Of a DNA stretch of 64,000 nt, positions 62,611 to 64,000 are shown one piece after another. Under the pieces are notes generated by a model. The model was not told where the DNA came from. It saw only the letters and a list, made by a program, of their open reading frames with translations, and ran no database searches. The position numbers and the translations under genes were made by a program. The DNA lies in contig NC_088863.1 in assembly GCF_032884065.1 (NCBI RefSeq), positions 67,679,750-67,743,749 of the forward strand. Reading direction: 5' to 3'. Numbering within the stretch: the first letter of the stretch is position 1; each line of letters starts with the position of its first letter. This stretch comes from Artemia franciscana (Eukaryota > Arthropoda > Branchiopoda > Anostraca > Artemiidae).

Positions 62611-62751
62611 AGTTGTCTGTCTGTGTGTCTGTCAGGTGACGTCATGTTTCTGTGTCGACTGACGTAATGAAGTTAGTTGTCGTCATTTTTGCTATGACGG
62701 TGACGTCATTAAAGATATTTAAGACATATATGTTCACGTAGAAATCTATTA

Positions 62752-63450
62752 ATGTTTAAGTTTAAAATGACTGATGAACTTACAATGGCAAAAGCCGATG
62801 AAGATGCTCAAAGAGTCTATGCCAAAAAACTTGCTGCTGATAGAGAAAGTCAGAAAAGAAAGCGTGCCGAGGAATCAAAAGAACAGCAAGGAAACAGGCT
62901 TGAGGCTGATAGAGAAAGAAAGAACAGAAAGCGTGCCGAGGAACTACCAGAGCAACGCGAAAGCAGACTTGCTGCTAAAAGAGAAAGTGAAAAAAGAAGG
63001 CGTGCCGAGGAATCACAAAAACAGCAAGAAATCAGGCTTGCTGCTGATAGAGAAAGTAAGAAAAGAAAGCGTGCCGAGGAATCAGAGCAACCTGAAAGTT
63101 ATCGCCTGGCATTCAGGTACAGCCCAGTCGATGATTATAGCTTGAGTAGATGTGTTCAAATCGGGACAATGTCTAAAATTTGTCCCTATTGCAAGGCCTT
63201 GAAATTCAATGGTGAAACAATGGGAATGTGTTGCGCCTCAGGAAAAGTTAAACTTCCTCTATTGGCTGCACCACCAGAGCCATTGAAGACTTTCCTTACT
63301 GGAACTACGTCAGAATCTAAGCGTTTTTTGTCACAAATCAGAAAATACAACTCATGTTTCCAAATGACGTCGTTTGGAGCCCAAATCGAAAATCCAGATC
63401 AATTTATGTCTACTTCGAAAACAGTTAGAGACGTCAGATATGACTTTTGA
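62752..63450 (+). CDS. Helitron N-terminal protein with four 23-residue repeats
   Basis: 232 codons, TGA stop at 63448-63450. Residues 27-118 are four 23-residue repeats of the type LAADRES-KRKRAEES-EQQ--R, highly charged and probably a long helix. A zinc-binding-like segment follows at about 142-161 ('KICPYCKALKFNGETMGMCC', Cys144, Cys147, Cys160, Cys161), then 'PPEPLKTFLTGTTSESKRFL' and 'YNSCFQMTSFGA'. The latter is the conserved entry to the Helitron-like N domain. After 'FGA' the normal protein continues for several hundred residues to the Rep nuclease; here it ends within 22 residues. So this is an internally deleted Helitron replicase rather than a host gene. The ATG at 62752 is the first in frame; a second Met at 62767 is also possible. 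Confidence 0.9.
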   Translation: MFKFKMTDELTMAKADEDAQRVYAKKLAADRESQKRKRAEESKEQQGNRLEADRERKNRKRAEELPEQRESRLAAKRESEKRRRAEESQKQQEIRLAADRESKKRKRAEESEQPESYRLAFRYSPVDDYSLSRCVQIGTMSKICPYCKALKFNGETMGMCCASGKVKLPLLAAPPEPLKTFLTGTTSESKRFLSQIRKYNSCFQMTSFGAQIENPDQFMSTSKTVRDVRYDF

Positions 63451-64000
63451 TTTTACATCAGAAATTTATAACTACACTTTAGTTATTATAGAAGATTTGT
63501 GCGTACGTATGGCAAACAAACCTCTTAAGGATTTGGGAATGCCTTCACCTAACCGTATCGCTGCTGTTTCGACATGTGTAGAATTGGATCGTGAACAAAG
63601 TTACAGTACGAGTGATCTATTGTCGTATGTACAAAATAACATTTCCAAGTTAACGTCGGAACAAAAAGACATTTATGATACGATAATGCATTGTGTCGAT
63701 AACAACGTTGGAGAAATTTTCTTTTTGGATGCGCCAGGAGGTACTGGTAAAACGTTTGTGATAAAACTGATTCTGGCATCAATTCGATCAAGAAATGATA
63801 TAGCATTGGCAATTGCGTCGTCCGGAATAGCCGCAACATTGCTGCCTGGTGGAAGAACTGCTCATTCCGCTTTGAAATTGCCTCTGAATTTGCATTCTAC
63901 AGAAACTCCCACGTGCAATATTTCCAAATCATCTGGGATGGGTAAAGTATTGCAGCAATGCAAACTTATTATTTGGGATGAGTGCACAATGGCACACAAA
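63440..64000 (+). CDS. Helitron Pif1-like DNA helicase, N-terminal part (open at window end)
   Basis: Frame open from an ATG at 63440 to the window edge (187 codons, no stop), overlapping the preceding ORF by 11 bases in another frame. It reads 'FDFTSEIYNYTLVIIEDLCV', then 'LGMPSPNRI', the linker to helicases of Helitrons. Walker A is at 63731-63754 (APGGTGKT), followed by 'IALAIASSGIAATLLPGGRT', 'AHSALKLPLNLHSTETPTCN' and Walker B 'IIWDECTMAHK' (Asp at 63977-63979, Glu at 63980-63982). It would unwind DNA during rolling-circle transposition. All visible catalytic residues are intact. In an undeleted element this is the C-terminal half of one large Rep-helicase protein, so the ATG may be accidental. 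Confidence 0.92.
   Translation, partial: MTFDFTSEIYNYTLVIIEDLCVRMANKPLKDLGMPSPNRIAAVSTCVELDREQSYSTSDLLSYVQNNISKLTSEQKDIYDTIMHCVDNNVGEIFFLDAPGGTGKTFVIKLILASIRSRNDIALAIASSGIAATLLPGGRTAHSALKLPLNLHSTETPTCNISKSSGMGKVLQQCKLIIWDECTMAHK

Noticed and set aside
62774..63145. 123-codon frame overlapping the Helitron N-terminal ORF
   Set aside because: Alternative frame over the 69-bp repeats; the 232-codon frame carries the conserved Helitron motifs.

Overview
This is a eukaryotic, strongly AT-rich stretch, almost certainly from an invertebrate and most likely an arthropod. The evidence is an innexin (a gap-junction family confined in practice to invertebrates), a gene with small GT-AG exons separated by multi-kilobase introns, and a dense load of non-LTR retrotransposons, Helitrons, foldback/MITE-like repeats and very long (AT)n microsatellites. 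A branchiopod crustacean is a plausible guess, but the sequence alone does not settle it.

Two host protein-coding genes are supported. (1) The last coding exon of an innexin lies on the + strand at 6468-6924; its earlier exons must be left of the window or unrecognised. (2) A long-chain acyl-CoA synthetase of the ACSL3/4 type lies on the - strand. Nine coding exons, running from 56272 down to the stop codon at 18739, join in phase with GT-AG borders. The N-terminal ~170 residues lie beyond position 56272 and were not found in the window. One internal exon, expected between 49831 and 42817, is also absent; that intron contains a 10-N assembly gap (45114-45123) surrounded by repeats.

Most of the rest is mobile DNA. 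An RTE-like non-LTR retrotransposon family occurs at least five times (1-1300 +, 1579-4195 -, 11818-12110 -, 33534-33690 -, 36112-37830 +), all 5'-truncated; at least four end in a (TAG)n-type 3' tail. Three other non-LTR fragments are an RNase H/C-terminal piece (40300-41165 +), an RT C-terminal half (46590-47840 +) and an RT FADD-motif fragment (57990-58790 +). Helitrons occur twice on the + strand. One, at 28411-31173, is a decayed, internally duplicated derivative with a clear three-hairpin 3' end and terminal CTAG. The other, at 62441-64000, carries an intact N-terminal ORF joined directly to the Pif1-like helicase with the HUH Rep region deleted; it runs off the window.

Tandem arrays are found at 17130-17660 (~120-147 bp), 24921-25516 (149 bp x 4), 28518-30735 (Helitron-internal), 33987-34402 (~209 bp x 2), 42480-42655 (~56 bp), 43196-44570 (~290 bp x 5), 47860-49195, 59640-60010 and 60815-62130. 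Eight long (AT)n tracts are present, and two of them sit exactly at Helitron 5' ends. I found no CRISPR array, rRNA gene or convincing tRNA gene. I did not find a clearly new biological system. The most unusual objects are the Helitron derivatives, the large foldback at 10050-10490, and the interplay of repeats with ACSL exon borders.
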